From positions 19,981 through 83,980 of the forward strand of contig DASVRA010000028.1 in NCBI GenBank assembly GCA_036388855.1: 64,000 bases of DNA, written 5' to 3'. This DNA comes from DASVRA01 sp036388855 (GTDB taxonomy: Bacteria > Pseudomonadota > Alphaproteobacteria > Caulobacterales > Caulobacteraceae). The position numbers and the translations under genes were made by a program. Positions 19,715 through 26,831 of the stretch are shown here, one piece after another (positions within the stretch are counted from its first letter, which is position 1; each line of letters opens with the position of its first letter). The notes beneath the pieces were generated by a model. That model was not told the origin of the DNA and ran no database searches. It worked only from the letters and a program-made list of their open reading frames with translations.

Positions 19715-20699
19715 GGCGCTGGCGGCGGCGGGGTTGGCCGCCTTCACGTCGATTTTGGCTGTGCGGCCCTCCTTTGCGCGGCTCCTCTGGAGCAGGACGA
19801 CCGGCCTGTGCCGCCTCGCGGAAGGCGTCCGTCAGCAGCTCCGCTTCCGCCTTGCGCGCTGACCCGGCGCGCCAGACGACCACGATCTCGCGGCTGGGAT
19901 GTTCCGCCGCCAGGGGCCGCACGCTGACCGGCGCGTCCCGCGCCAGCCCCGCCTCCACCGCCATCGCCGGCGCCAGCGACACCCCCAGCCCAGAGCCCAC
20001 CATCTGCACCAGCGTCTGCAGCGAAGTGGCTGCGAAAGCTTCCTCGGAAAGGCTCGGCGGGCCGAGCCCGCATGCCGCCAGCGCGTGTTCCCGCAGGCAA
20101 TGGCCGCCTTCCAGCAGGATCAGCCCCTCGTCCTCCAGCGCCTGCGGCGTGATCCGTTCCGACGCCGCCAGCCTATGGCCCGCCGGCACGAGCGCCATCA
20201 GATCGTCGTCGCCGACATGGGCGCTGCGCAGGCCGGTCAGGTCATAGGGCAAGGCGATCAGGGCCGCGTCCAAGGCGCCCGACCGTAATGACGCGACCAG
20301 CCGGTGGCTGAGGTCCTCGCGCAAGTAAAGGCGAAGGCGCGGGAACCGCTCTCGCAGCAGCGGCAGGGCCTTTGGCAGCAGGTAAGGCGCGATGGTCGGG
20401 ATCACGCCGAGGCGGAACCGCCCGGACAGCGGTTGGCCGGCGCTGCGGGCGGCCTGCACCAGTTCTTCCAGCTGGCCGAGGATGACGCCGGCGCGGTCGA
20501 CCGCCTGGCGGCCAGCCTCGGTCAGGATCGCACCGGAGCGGGCCCGCTCCACCACCGGCGCGCCCAGCGTCCGCTCCAGCTCCTGGATGCCGGCCGAAAG
20601 GGTGGGTTGGGTGACGGCCGCCGCTTCCGCGGCCCGGCTGAACGAGCCGTGTTCGGCCAGGAGCTTCAGGTACTGCAGTTGCCGGACCGACGGAAGCAT
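19710..20699 (-). CDS. oxyR: Hydrogen peroxide-inducible LysR-type activator OxyR
   Basis: 329 residues. An N-terminal winged helix-turn-helix (LPSVRQLQYLKLLAEHGSFS, then AAAVTQPTLSAGIQELE) is followed by an effector domain with the two redox cysteines in GGHCLREHALAAC (about residues 200 and 209), matching the disulfide switch of OxyR. Divergent ahpC-ahpD and the operator between them confirm the role. It is about 25 residues longer than E. coli OxyR, with a very basic C-terminal tail (PRKGGPHSQNRREGGQPRR) encoded over the dnaK promoter; the tail looks disordered. Confidence 0.93.
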   Translation of the reverse strand: MLPSVRQLQYLKLLAEHGSFSRAAEAAAVTQPTLSAGIQELERTLGAPVVERARSGAILTEAGRQAVDRAGVILGQLEELVQAARSAGQPLSGRFRLGVIPTIAPYLLPKALPLLRERFPRLRLYLREDLSHRLVASLRSGALDAALIALPYDLTGLRSAHVGDDDLMALVPAGHRLAASERITPQALEDEGLILLEGGHCLREHALAACGLGPPSLSEEAFAATSLQTLVQMVGSGLGVSLAPAMAVEAGLARDAPVSVRPLAAEHPSREIVVVWRAGSARKAEAELLTDAFREAAQAGRPAPEEPRKGGPHSQNRREGGQPRRRQRP

Positions 20700-20708
20700 C
20701 AGCGCAAT

Positions 20709-20745
20709 ATAGATAAATTCTATCGATTACGCAAAAATGTTCGAT
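20709..20745. promoter_or_regulatory. OxyR operator between oxyR and ahpC
   Basis: ATAG-N7-CTAT at 20709-20723 matches the first half of the OxyR motif (ATAG-N7-CTAT-N7-ATAG-N7-CTAT) exactly. The second half continues in phase but degenerates (GCAA-N7-CGAT). It sits immediately upstream of the ahpC -35 box and just before the oxyR start, as expected for activation of ahpC and self-repression. A separate perfect dyad, TGTTC-N5-GAACA (20738-20752), overlaps its right end. Confidence 0.75.
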
Positions 20746-20774
20746 TTGAACAATACAACGGCTGGACCTATATG
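20746..20774 (+). promoter_or_regulatory. ahpC promoter (-35/-10)
   Basis: TTGAAC, 17-nt spacer, TATATG: close to the sigma-70 consensus. Transcription would start near 20781 and leave a leader of about 45 nt containing AGGAG before the ATG. The adjacent upstream OxyR site suits class I activation. Confidence 0.6.
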
Positions 20775-20826
20775 CCCGCTCAGCCGGGTTGCTCGGCGAG
20801 CCATTCACCCATTCCAGGAGACAACG

Positions 20827-21384
20827 ATGCTGGGCGTCGGAGAGAAGCTGCCGAACTTCAAGGTCGTGGGCGTGAAGCCCGGGTTCATGCGCCACGAGGA
20901 GCGCGGCGAGAGCGCCTTCGAGGACATCACCCAGGACTCCTTCCCGGGCAAGTGGAAGGTGATCTTCTTCTACCCCAAGGACTTCACCTTCGTCTGCCCG
21001 ACCGAGATCGCCGAGTTCGCCAGGCTGAACCGCGAGTTCGAGGATCGCGACGCGGTGGTCATGGGCGGCTCCACCGACAACGAGCATTCCAAGCTCGGCT
21101 GGCGGCGCGAGCACCCGGACCTGCACAACCTGGCCATCTGGAACTTCGCCGACAGCTCGGCCCGGTTCGCCCAGGCGCTGGGCGTGCTTGACCCGGAAGC
21201 CGGCGTGGCCCAGCGCGCCACCTTCGTGGTGGACCCGCACGGAACCGTCCAGCACGTCTACGTCACCAATTTAAACGTGGGGCGGAACCCCCAGGACACC
21301 CTGCGGGTTCTCGACGCTCTGCAGACCGACGAACTCTGCCCCTGCAACCGCGCGGTCGGCGGAGAAGTGTTGAAGGCGGCCTAA
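20827..21384 (+). CDS. ahpC: Alkyl hydroperoxide reductase subunit C (peroxiredoxin)
   Basis: 185 residues, start chosen from AGGAG upstream of the ATG. Typical 2-Cys peroxiredoxin: peroxidatic Cys57 in FTFVCPTEI, resolving cysteine(s) in LCPCNRA near 171-173. It reduces peroxides and organic hydroperoxides in the cytoplasm. Downstream ahpD, rather than ahpF, implies the mycobacterial-type electron route in which AhpD re-reduces AhpC. OxyR is divergent and should activate it. Confidence 0.95.
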   Translation: MLGVGEKLPNFKVVGVKPGFMRHEERGESAFEDITQDSFPGKWKVIFFYPKDFTFVCPTEIAEFARLNREFEDRDAVVMGGSTDNEHSKLGWRREHPDLHNLAIWNFADSSARFAQALGVLDPEAGVAQRATFVVDPHGTVQHVYVTNLNVGRNPQDTLRVLDALQTDELCPCNRAVGGEVLKAA

Positions 21385-21400
21385 GCGCCGTCCCCGAGTA

Positions 21401-21479
21401 GAGCCCGGAAGCGGCGCCTCCCCTCCCCAGCCGAGGCCGCCGATCTCCCCCCTGCGGCGGCCCAGCCGCTTCCGGGCTC
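21401..21479. repeat. Long nested inverted repeat between ahpC and ahpD
   Basis: Outer arms GAGCCCGGAAGCGG and CCGCTTCCGGGCTC are a perfect 14-bp match. Inside is a second perfect 7-bp stem (GGCCGCC / GGCGGCC). The structure fills most of the 122-bp spacer. It could fold in the ahpC-ahpD message and reduce ahpD expression, stabilise ahpC mRNA, or be a dispersed palindromic repeat. There is no T-run. Confidence 0.7.
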
Positions 21480-21506
21480 GAACCTCACCTCATCCCGGAG
21501 ATGCCC

Positions 21507-22034
21507 ATGTCGCTCGACGCGCTGCGCGAGGTGCTGCCCGCCTACGCCAAGGACCTGAGCCTGAACCTGTCCTCGCTCGCCAACGAGACGGTGCTGAGCG
21601 ACCAGCAGAAATGGGGCTGCTTCCTGGCCTCGGCCCATGCGGTGGGCGAGAAGCAGACGATCAACTCCATCGCCTCGGCGGCCGAGGCCGGCGGTTTGGC
21701 GCCGGGAGCGGCGACCGCGGCCAAGGCGGCCGCGGCGATCATGGGGATGAACAACGTCTACTATCGTTCGCTCCACCTGCTGAACAATCCGGACTACCGC
21801 ACCTTGCCCGCGCGCCTGCGGATGAACATCCTTGCCAATCCAGGTGTGGAGAAGGCCGATTTCGAGCTTTGGAGCCTGGCGGTCTCGGCCATCAACGGCT
21901 GCGGCATGTGCCTGGAGTCGCACGAGGCGGAGCTGCGCAAGCGCAACGTCTCCAACATCCAGATCCAGGCGGCGCTGCGCATCGGCGCGGTGGTCAACGC
22001 CGTGGCGCGGGTGCTGGCGGCCGAGGCGGCCTAG
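21507..22034 (+). CDS. ahpD: Alkyl hydroperoxide reductase AhpD
   Basis: 175 residues. The ATG at 21507 is preferred over 21501 because CGGAG lies 6 nt upstream. Carboxymuconolactone decarboxylase fold with the CXXC active site AINGCGMCLESHE (C132 and C135) and the catalytic Glu/His around it. AhpD is a thiol-disulfide adaptor that re-reduces AhpC, using lipoyl proteins in mycobacteria. It overlaps the convergent coq7 stop by 4 bp. Confidence 0.94.
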   Translation: MSLDALREVLPAYAKDLSLNLSSLANETVLSDQQKWGCFLASAHAVGEKQTINSIASAAEAGGLAPGAATAAKAAAAIMGMNNVYYRSLHLLNNPDYRTLPARLRMNILANPGVEKADFELWSLAVSAINGCGMCLESHEAELRKRNVSNIQIQAALRIGAVVNAVARVLAAEAA

Positions 22035-22597
22035 ACCCGCTCCGCCACCTTGATGGCGGCTCGGCAGCCGGCGCGAATGACGCCGGACAGCAGGCGATAG
22101 CCCGGAGTTTTACGGGCGCCGCCCTCGACCGCGTAGTCCTGGTGCGCCAGTTCGTCGGCGCGGAACTGTTCCAGCCGGCCCGCCAGTTCCGGCTCGCGGT
22201 CCTTCAGCTCGGCGATCTGGCCGGCGTAGTGCTTCTCGATCACGTCCTCGACCGCGTCGGTGCAGGCGTGGGCGGCGCGCTCGCCCATCAGAGCGGTGGC
22301 GGCGCCGAGCGCAAAGCCGGCGGCGCGCCAGACGGGCGCCAGCGCGCTTGGGCGCGCCCGCTCGCGGGTGAGCAGTTTGTCGAAGGCGGCGAGGTGGGCG
22401 GCTTCGCCCTGCTCCATTTCGTCGAGCTCCGCGGCCAGGGCGGCCCTGCCCGGCGCTTGGCCGAGCACCGCCCGCTGGCCCCGGTAGATGTAGACGGCCG
22501 CCAACTCGCCGGCGTGGTCGACGCGCAGCATCTCCTCGCGCCGGCGGCGCATGGCGCCGAGGCCGGGACGGGGCGGGGTGGGGCGATGGCCGCGCAT
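22031..22597 (-). CDS. coq7: COQ7-family demethoxyubiquinone hydroxylase
   Basis: 188 residues. The di-iron ligand pattern is visible: MLRVDHAGELAAVYIYRGQ (first Glu), EMEQGEAAHLAAF (E..H), and DAVEDVIEKHY with DELAHQDYA for the second half. This matches COQ7, the diiron monooxygenase that hydroxylates the ubiquinone ring late in its synthesis. The start overlaps the dsbB stop (TGATG), so the two are translationally coupled. Confidence 0.92.
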   Translation of the reverse strand: MRGHRPTPPRPGLGAMRRRREEMLRVDHAGELAAVYIYRGQRAVLGQAPGRAALAAELDEMEQGEAAHLAAFDKLLTRERARPSALAPVWRAAGFALGAATALMGERAAHACTDAVEDVIEKHYAGQIAELKDREPELAGRLEQFRADELAHQDYAVEGGARKTPGYRLLSGVIRAGCRAAIKVAERV

Positions 22598-23145
22598 CAG
22601 GCGGTCTCCGGCAGGCGCTGTGGCGGCAGCTGGCGCAGGTAGCGGGGCTGGAGCGCGGCCCAGGCGCTGAGACCCGCCAGCACCAGCGAGGCGACCGCGT
22701 TCCATCCGGCCATGGACAGCCCCAGGAACACCCAGGCCGCCTCGTCGCAACGCGGCGCCTCGACCTTCGCCCCGCCCAGGGCCGCGGCCATGGCGTCGGC
22801 GGTGGCGCCTCCGCTCGCGGCGGCGCAGGCGTCGGGCCCCGGCCACCACTTCCACTCGGCGCCCGCGTGATAGGCGGCGACGCCTGCCCCGACCAGGAAG
22901 ATCACGGCAAGGGCCGCGCTGAACAGGCGGCAGAGCCAGACGCGGTGGTAAACGCGATCAACGGCCACCGCAGCCACGCCGACGGCCAGCGCGGCCCAGT
23001 AGACCTCGCGCTGGCGCAGGCACAGGAGGCAGGGCTCCAGGCCGCCTATGGACTGGAAGCCGTGGGCGATGGCCAGCATGGCGGCCGAGGCGAGCGCCGC
23101 GACCACCGGCCAGCGGGCGAGCAGCAGGGCCACCGGTTCCTTCAT
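22597..23145 (-). CDS. dsbB: Disulfide bond formation protein DsbB
   Basis: 182 residues from the ATG at 23145 (a GTG at 23154 is possible). Four transmembrane helices. The first periplasmic cysteine pair is in EPCLLCLRQREVYW; the second pair is spread over the second loop (PDACAAA and APRCDEAAW). DsbB passes electrons from DsbA to ubiquinone. Coupling to the ubiquinone-synthesis gene coq7 is functionally sensible. It lies 10 bp after yqaA. Confidence 0.9.
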   Translation of the reverse strand: MKEPVALLLARWPVVAALASAAMLAIAHGFQSIGGLEPCLLCLRQREVYWAALAVGVAAVAVDRVYHRVWLCRLFSAALAVIFLVGAGVAAYHAGAEWKWWPGPDACAAASGGATADAMAAALGGAKVEAPRCDEAAWVFLGLSMAGWNAVASLVLAGLSAWAALQPRYLRQLPPQRLPETA

Positions 23146-23155
23146 CGCCGCCACC

Positions 23156-23791
23156 CTAGCCCAACAGCTTCACCAGGAGGAAGCCGCCGACCAGCAGCGC
23201 CAGGGCGATCGCCGCAGCGGTGTAGAGCCGCCGCTCGATCACCGGCAGCAGCGCCGGCCCGAAGCGCTTGATCACGAAGGCGACTAGGAAAAATCGCGCC
23301 GACCGAGTCGCCACGGAAGCGGCCATGAACACCGGGAAGCTGAACGCCGCGAGCCCCGAAGTGATGGTCACCAGTTTATAGGGGATTGGCGTGGCACCCT
23401 TGATCAGGATCACCCATAGGCCCCACCGGTCATACCATTCGCGGAACGCCTCCAGCCCCTCGCGATGGCCGAGCAGGGCCAAGAGCTGCCTGCCGATGTC
23501 TCCGGCGAAATATCCGATCGCATAGCCGGCGATCCCCCCGAGCACGGAAGCCAGGGTGCAGATGGCCGCATAGCGCCAGGCGCGCTCCGGCCGGGCCAGC
23601 ACCATGGGCGCAAGCATCACGTCCGGAGGGATGGGGAACACCGAACTCTCGGCGAACGACACCACGGCCAGCCACCACGGCGCCCGCCGGCTCGCGGCCA
23701 GCGCCATGGTCCCGTGGTAGAGGCGGCGGAGCAAAAGCGGTGAGGTCCTGCGGCGGGCCGGCTGTGTCGCCCATGCGGGTGGCGGGATCAA
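23156..23791 (-). CDS. YqaA-family (DedA/SNARE-associated) membrane protein
   Basis: 211 residues from the ATG at 23791; the first 25 residues are basic and poorly conserved, so the real start may be internal. The core has SFAESSVFPIPPDVMLAPMVLARPERAWRYA followed by the DedA-type KGATPIPYKLVTITSGLA re-entrant loop motif and a C-terminal helix. DedA relatives move lipid carriers or maintain membrane potential; the role of the YqaA branch is unclear. First gene of a yqaA-dsbB-coq7 unit. Confidence 0.88.
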   Translation of the reverse strand: MIPPPAWATQPARRRTSPLLLRRLYHGTMALAASRRAPWWLAVVSFAESSVFPIPPDVMLAPMVLARPERAWRYAAICTLASVLGGIAGYAIGYFAGDIGRQLLALLGHREGLEAFREWYDRWGLWVILIKGATPIPYKLVTITSGLAAFSFPVFMAASVATRSARFFLVAFVIKRFGPALLPVIERRLYTAAAIALALLVGGFLLVKLLG

Positions 23792-23831
23792 GCGGAGCGA
23801 GCCCGGCTCTGGCCGGCGCGTAACGACGGGC

Positions 23832-24341
23832 TTAGGCGGACGCGCGGACCTCGGCGAAGTCGACGATCAGGGGCTCCACGTTCAGTGCCGAAAGGAAGCG
23901 GAAGAAGCCTTCGATCGGCACCGCCGTGGTGGCGGTGTTGACCAGCGGGTGGAAGTTCACTGGATCGTGCTCCAGCAGCGCCCGGTCGAGCACGAACCGC
24001 ACCCGCCGATCCGTGTCGTTGATCAGGGCGAAGGCCGTGACCGAGCCGGCGGTCACCCCCAGCGCCTGCTCCAGTAGCTCGGGCGAGCCGAACGACAGGC
24101 GGCCCGACCCAATGACCCTGGGCAGCGCCTTCAGGTCGATCTGCGTCTCGCCCAGCGCCGAGATTAGCCACAGCTGGCCGTTCCGGTCCTTCAGGAACAG
24201 GTTCTTGGTGTGGCCTCCGGGCATGGACGCCTTGATGTCGAGCCCCTCGCCGACCCGGAACACCGCCGGGTGCTCCTTGGTGCGGTGAGCGATGCCGTGC
24301 GCGTCGAAAAAAGCGAACAGGTCTTTCGACGTGGCGGGCAT
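23832..24341 (-). CDS. Prolyl-tRNA deacylase (YbaK/ProX-type trans-editing)
   Basis: 169 residues starting MPATSKDLFAFFDAHGIAHRTKEHP. It has the YbaK/aaRS-associated fold with the conserved Lys and GGHTKNLFLKD motif (about 42-52) and the GSV/LIND and NFHPLVNTATTAV segments. The family hydrolyses alanyl-tRNA(Pro) made in error by prolyl-tRNA synthetase. ProX-type proteins also include Cys-tRNA(Pro) editors, so the exact substrate is inferred. Divergent from the DUF6065 gene with 77 bp between. Confidence 0.9.
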   Translation of the reverse strand: MPATSKDLFAFFDAHGIAHRTKEHPAVFRVGEGLDIKASMPGGHTKNLFLKDRNGQLWLISALGETQIDLKALPRVIGSGRLSFGSPELLEQALGVTAGSVTAFALINDTDRRVRFVLDRALLEHDPVNFHPLVNTATTAVPIEGFFRFLSALNVEPLIVDFAEVRASA

Positions 24342-24418
24342 CGCGTGCGTCTGCAAGAGCGCGCCCGCGTTCGCAAGGCTTGCCGCTCCCGCCGTCGCCC
24401 CGCTAGGAGTTGCGCGCC

Positions 24419-25189
24419 GTGAGCCACGCACCCGCCTCCGCCCCGCCGTTCCAGATCGAGTGCTTCGCCACCGTCTCGCGCCCGCCCGAGCTCGCGCCGG
24501 GCAAGCCCCAGCGCCAGTGGATGGACCGCTTCTCCGAGCGCCACCCCTACCGCTGCCTGCCGCTGACCATGGCCAACTCGACCGGCTGGGACATCCTCTG
24601 CCCCGTCGGCTTCACCGCCGAGTGGAGCGGCGGCCCATACCGGGAGGACATCACCATCCGCACCGACCGGCAGGGGCCCGAGCACGACTTCGTCACCTCG
24701 CACTTCTCCAACGGCGTGCTGACCTTCCACCCCGGCTACCTGTTCCGCACCCCGCCCGGCTGGTCGATGTGGGCCATGGGGCCGCCCAACCATGTCAAGG
24801 ACGGCATCCAGCCGCTGATGGGCCTGATCGAGACCGACTGGCTGCCCTTCCCCTTCACCATGAACTGGATCTTCACTCGGCCCGGGCGGGTGCGGTTCGA
24901 GAAGAACGAGCCGTTCTGCTTCATCACCCTGCAGCAGGACAAGGAGGTCGCCCGGTTCGAGCCGGTGCTGCGCTCGATGGACTCCGACGTTCCGTTCCGC
25001 GAGCAGTACGACGCCTGGCACCGCCAGCGGGCCGCGTTCAACGCCGGCATCCAGAAGGGCAATCCGACGACGCTGAAGGAGGCGTGGCAGCGCTTCTACT
25101 TCCGCGGCGAACTGCCCGAGGAGACCGGCCCGCCCCCGAAGGCCCACGTCAACAAGCGCCGCATGAAGCCCACGCGCCTGGGCCGGTAA
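24419..25189 (+). CDS. DUF6065 family protein
   Basis: 256 residues from a GTG at 24419 with TAGGAG 9 nt upstream. Notable segments: QWMDRFSERHPYRCLPLTMANSTGWDILCP, VTSHFSNGVLTFHPGYLFRTPPGW and PFTMNWIFTRPGRVRFEKNEPFCFI. The pattern is that of DUF6065, a family often found with secondary-metabolism or 2OG-oxygenase genes and without a defined activity. No signal peptide or membrane helix. The C-terminus is basic. It stands alone here, just upstream of a tRNA gene. Confidence 0.8.
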   Translation: MSHAPASAPPFQIECFATVSRPPELAPGKPQRQWMDRFSERHPYRCLPLTMANSTGWDILCPVGFTAEWSGGPYREDITIRTDRQGPEHDFVTSHFSNGVLTFHPGYLFRTPPGWSMWAMGPPNHVKDGIQPLMGLIETDWLPFPFTMNWIFTRPGRVRFEKNEPFCFITLQQDKEVARFEPVLRSMDSDVPFREQYDAWHRQRAAFNAGIQKGNPTTLKEAWQRFYFRGELPEETGPPPKAHVNKRRMKPTRLGR

Positions 25190-25252
25190 GCGCCGCGCCG
25201 CGCGCGCTTGCCAATCGCGGCCCGGTTTGCCATATCCGCCGCTCGCCGGAGC

Positions 25253-25327
25253 GCGGGCGTAGCTCAGTGGTAGAGCACAACCTTGCCAAGGTTGGGGTCG
25301 AGAGTTCGAATCTCTTCGCCCGCTCCA
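25253..25327 (+). tRNA. tRNA-Gly (anticodon GCC), CCA encoded
   Basis: A 72-nt cloverleaf plus CCA. Acceptor GCGGGCG pairs with CGCCCGC, D arm GCTCAGTGGTAGAGC, anticodon stem CAACC/GGTTG around TTGCCAA with anticodon GCC, and T arm GAGAGTTCGAATCTC. All stems pair fully. It reads GGC and GGU glycine codons. The roughly 110 bases after it, up to the recA stem-loop, show no gene or clear signal. Confidence 0.97.
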
Positions 25328-25437
25328 AGCCGGACCCTTTCCCAAGACAGCCCGAGCGCGCCTGAATCCGGCGCGTTGGTCCGCCGGGGGCACAGCCTCG
25401 GCGGCGACCCCTTGGCGGATGAGCCGGCCCTGGGGAA

Positions 25438-25511
25438 AGAGCGGCGGCCGGCGGGGTGACGCCGGGGCGGTCGGGCGGGGATGACTCCCCGGCTGTCCCG
25501 GCCGCCGCTCT
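25438..25511 (-). terminator. Long stem-loop after recA, probable terminator
   Basis: Arms AGAGCGGCGGCCGG and CCGGCCGCCGCTCT are a perfect 14-bp inverted repeat around a 46-nt loop that holds its own short CGGGG/CCCCG hairpin. It starts 10 bp after the recA stop. On the minus strand the stem ends CTCTTTCC, a weak U-tract, consistent with recA termination. Confidence 0.6.
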
Positions 25512-25521
25512 AACTGTGGCC

Positions 25522-26586
<1,065 letters not shown>

Positions 26587-26678
26587 GCCAGCCTCCCTTA
26601 TGCCGATTCCCGCCGCCGCCGGGGAAGCCTTATCGCCGCCCGCCGTGGGAAGAGCGCCATTGTGCACGGTTTGTTCCG

Positions 26679-26693
26679 GTTGGCAATATGTTC
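26679..26693. promoter_or_regulatory. SOS (LexA) box candidate upstream of recA
   Basis: GTTG-N7-GTTC (GTTGGCAATATGTTC) differs by one base from the alphaproteobacterial LexA site GTTC-N7-GTTC. It is about 95-105 bp upstream of the recA start, where an operator would be expected. Confidence 0.6.
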
Positions 26694-26813
26694 TTTTCGC
26701 CTGTTTAAGCGGAACGACACAGGTGGACGTGGGTTTTGGCGTGGCCCATGGGGATGAGCTTACCGGGCGCTGCCCGCCGATCATGGCGAAACGCCCACAT
26801 GCGCCGTCCGCGC

Positions 26814-26831
26814 AAAACGGCTGATCAGCCG
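26814..26831 (-). terminator. Short hairpin at the end of the CocE-type gene
   Basis: CGGCTGATCAGCCG, whose centre forms a 4-nt loop, is followed by TTTT on the minus strand. It includes the stop codon of the CocE-type gene. The 5-bp stem is short, so termination would be partial. The rest of the 238-bp spacer before recA holds the recA promoter region. Confidence 0.35.
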
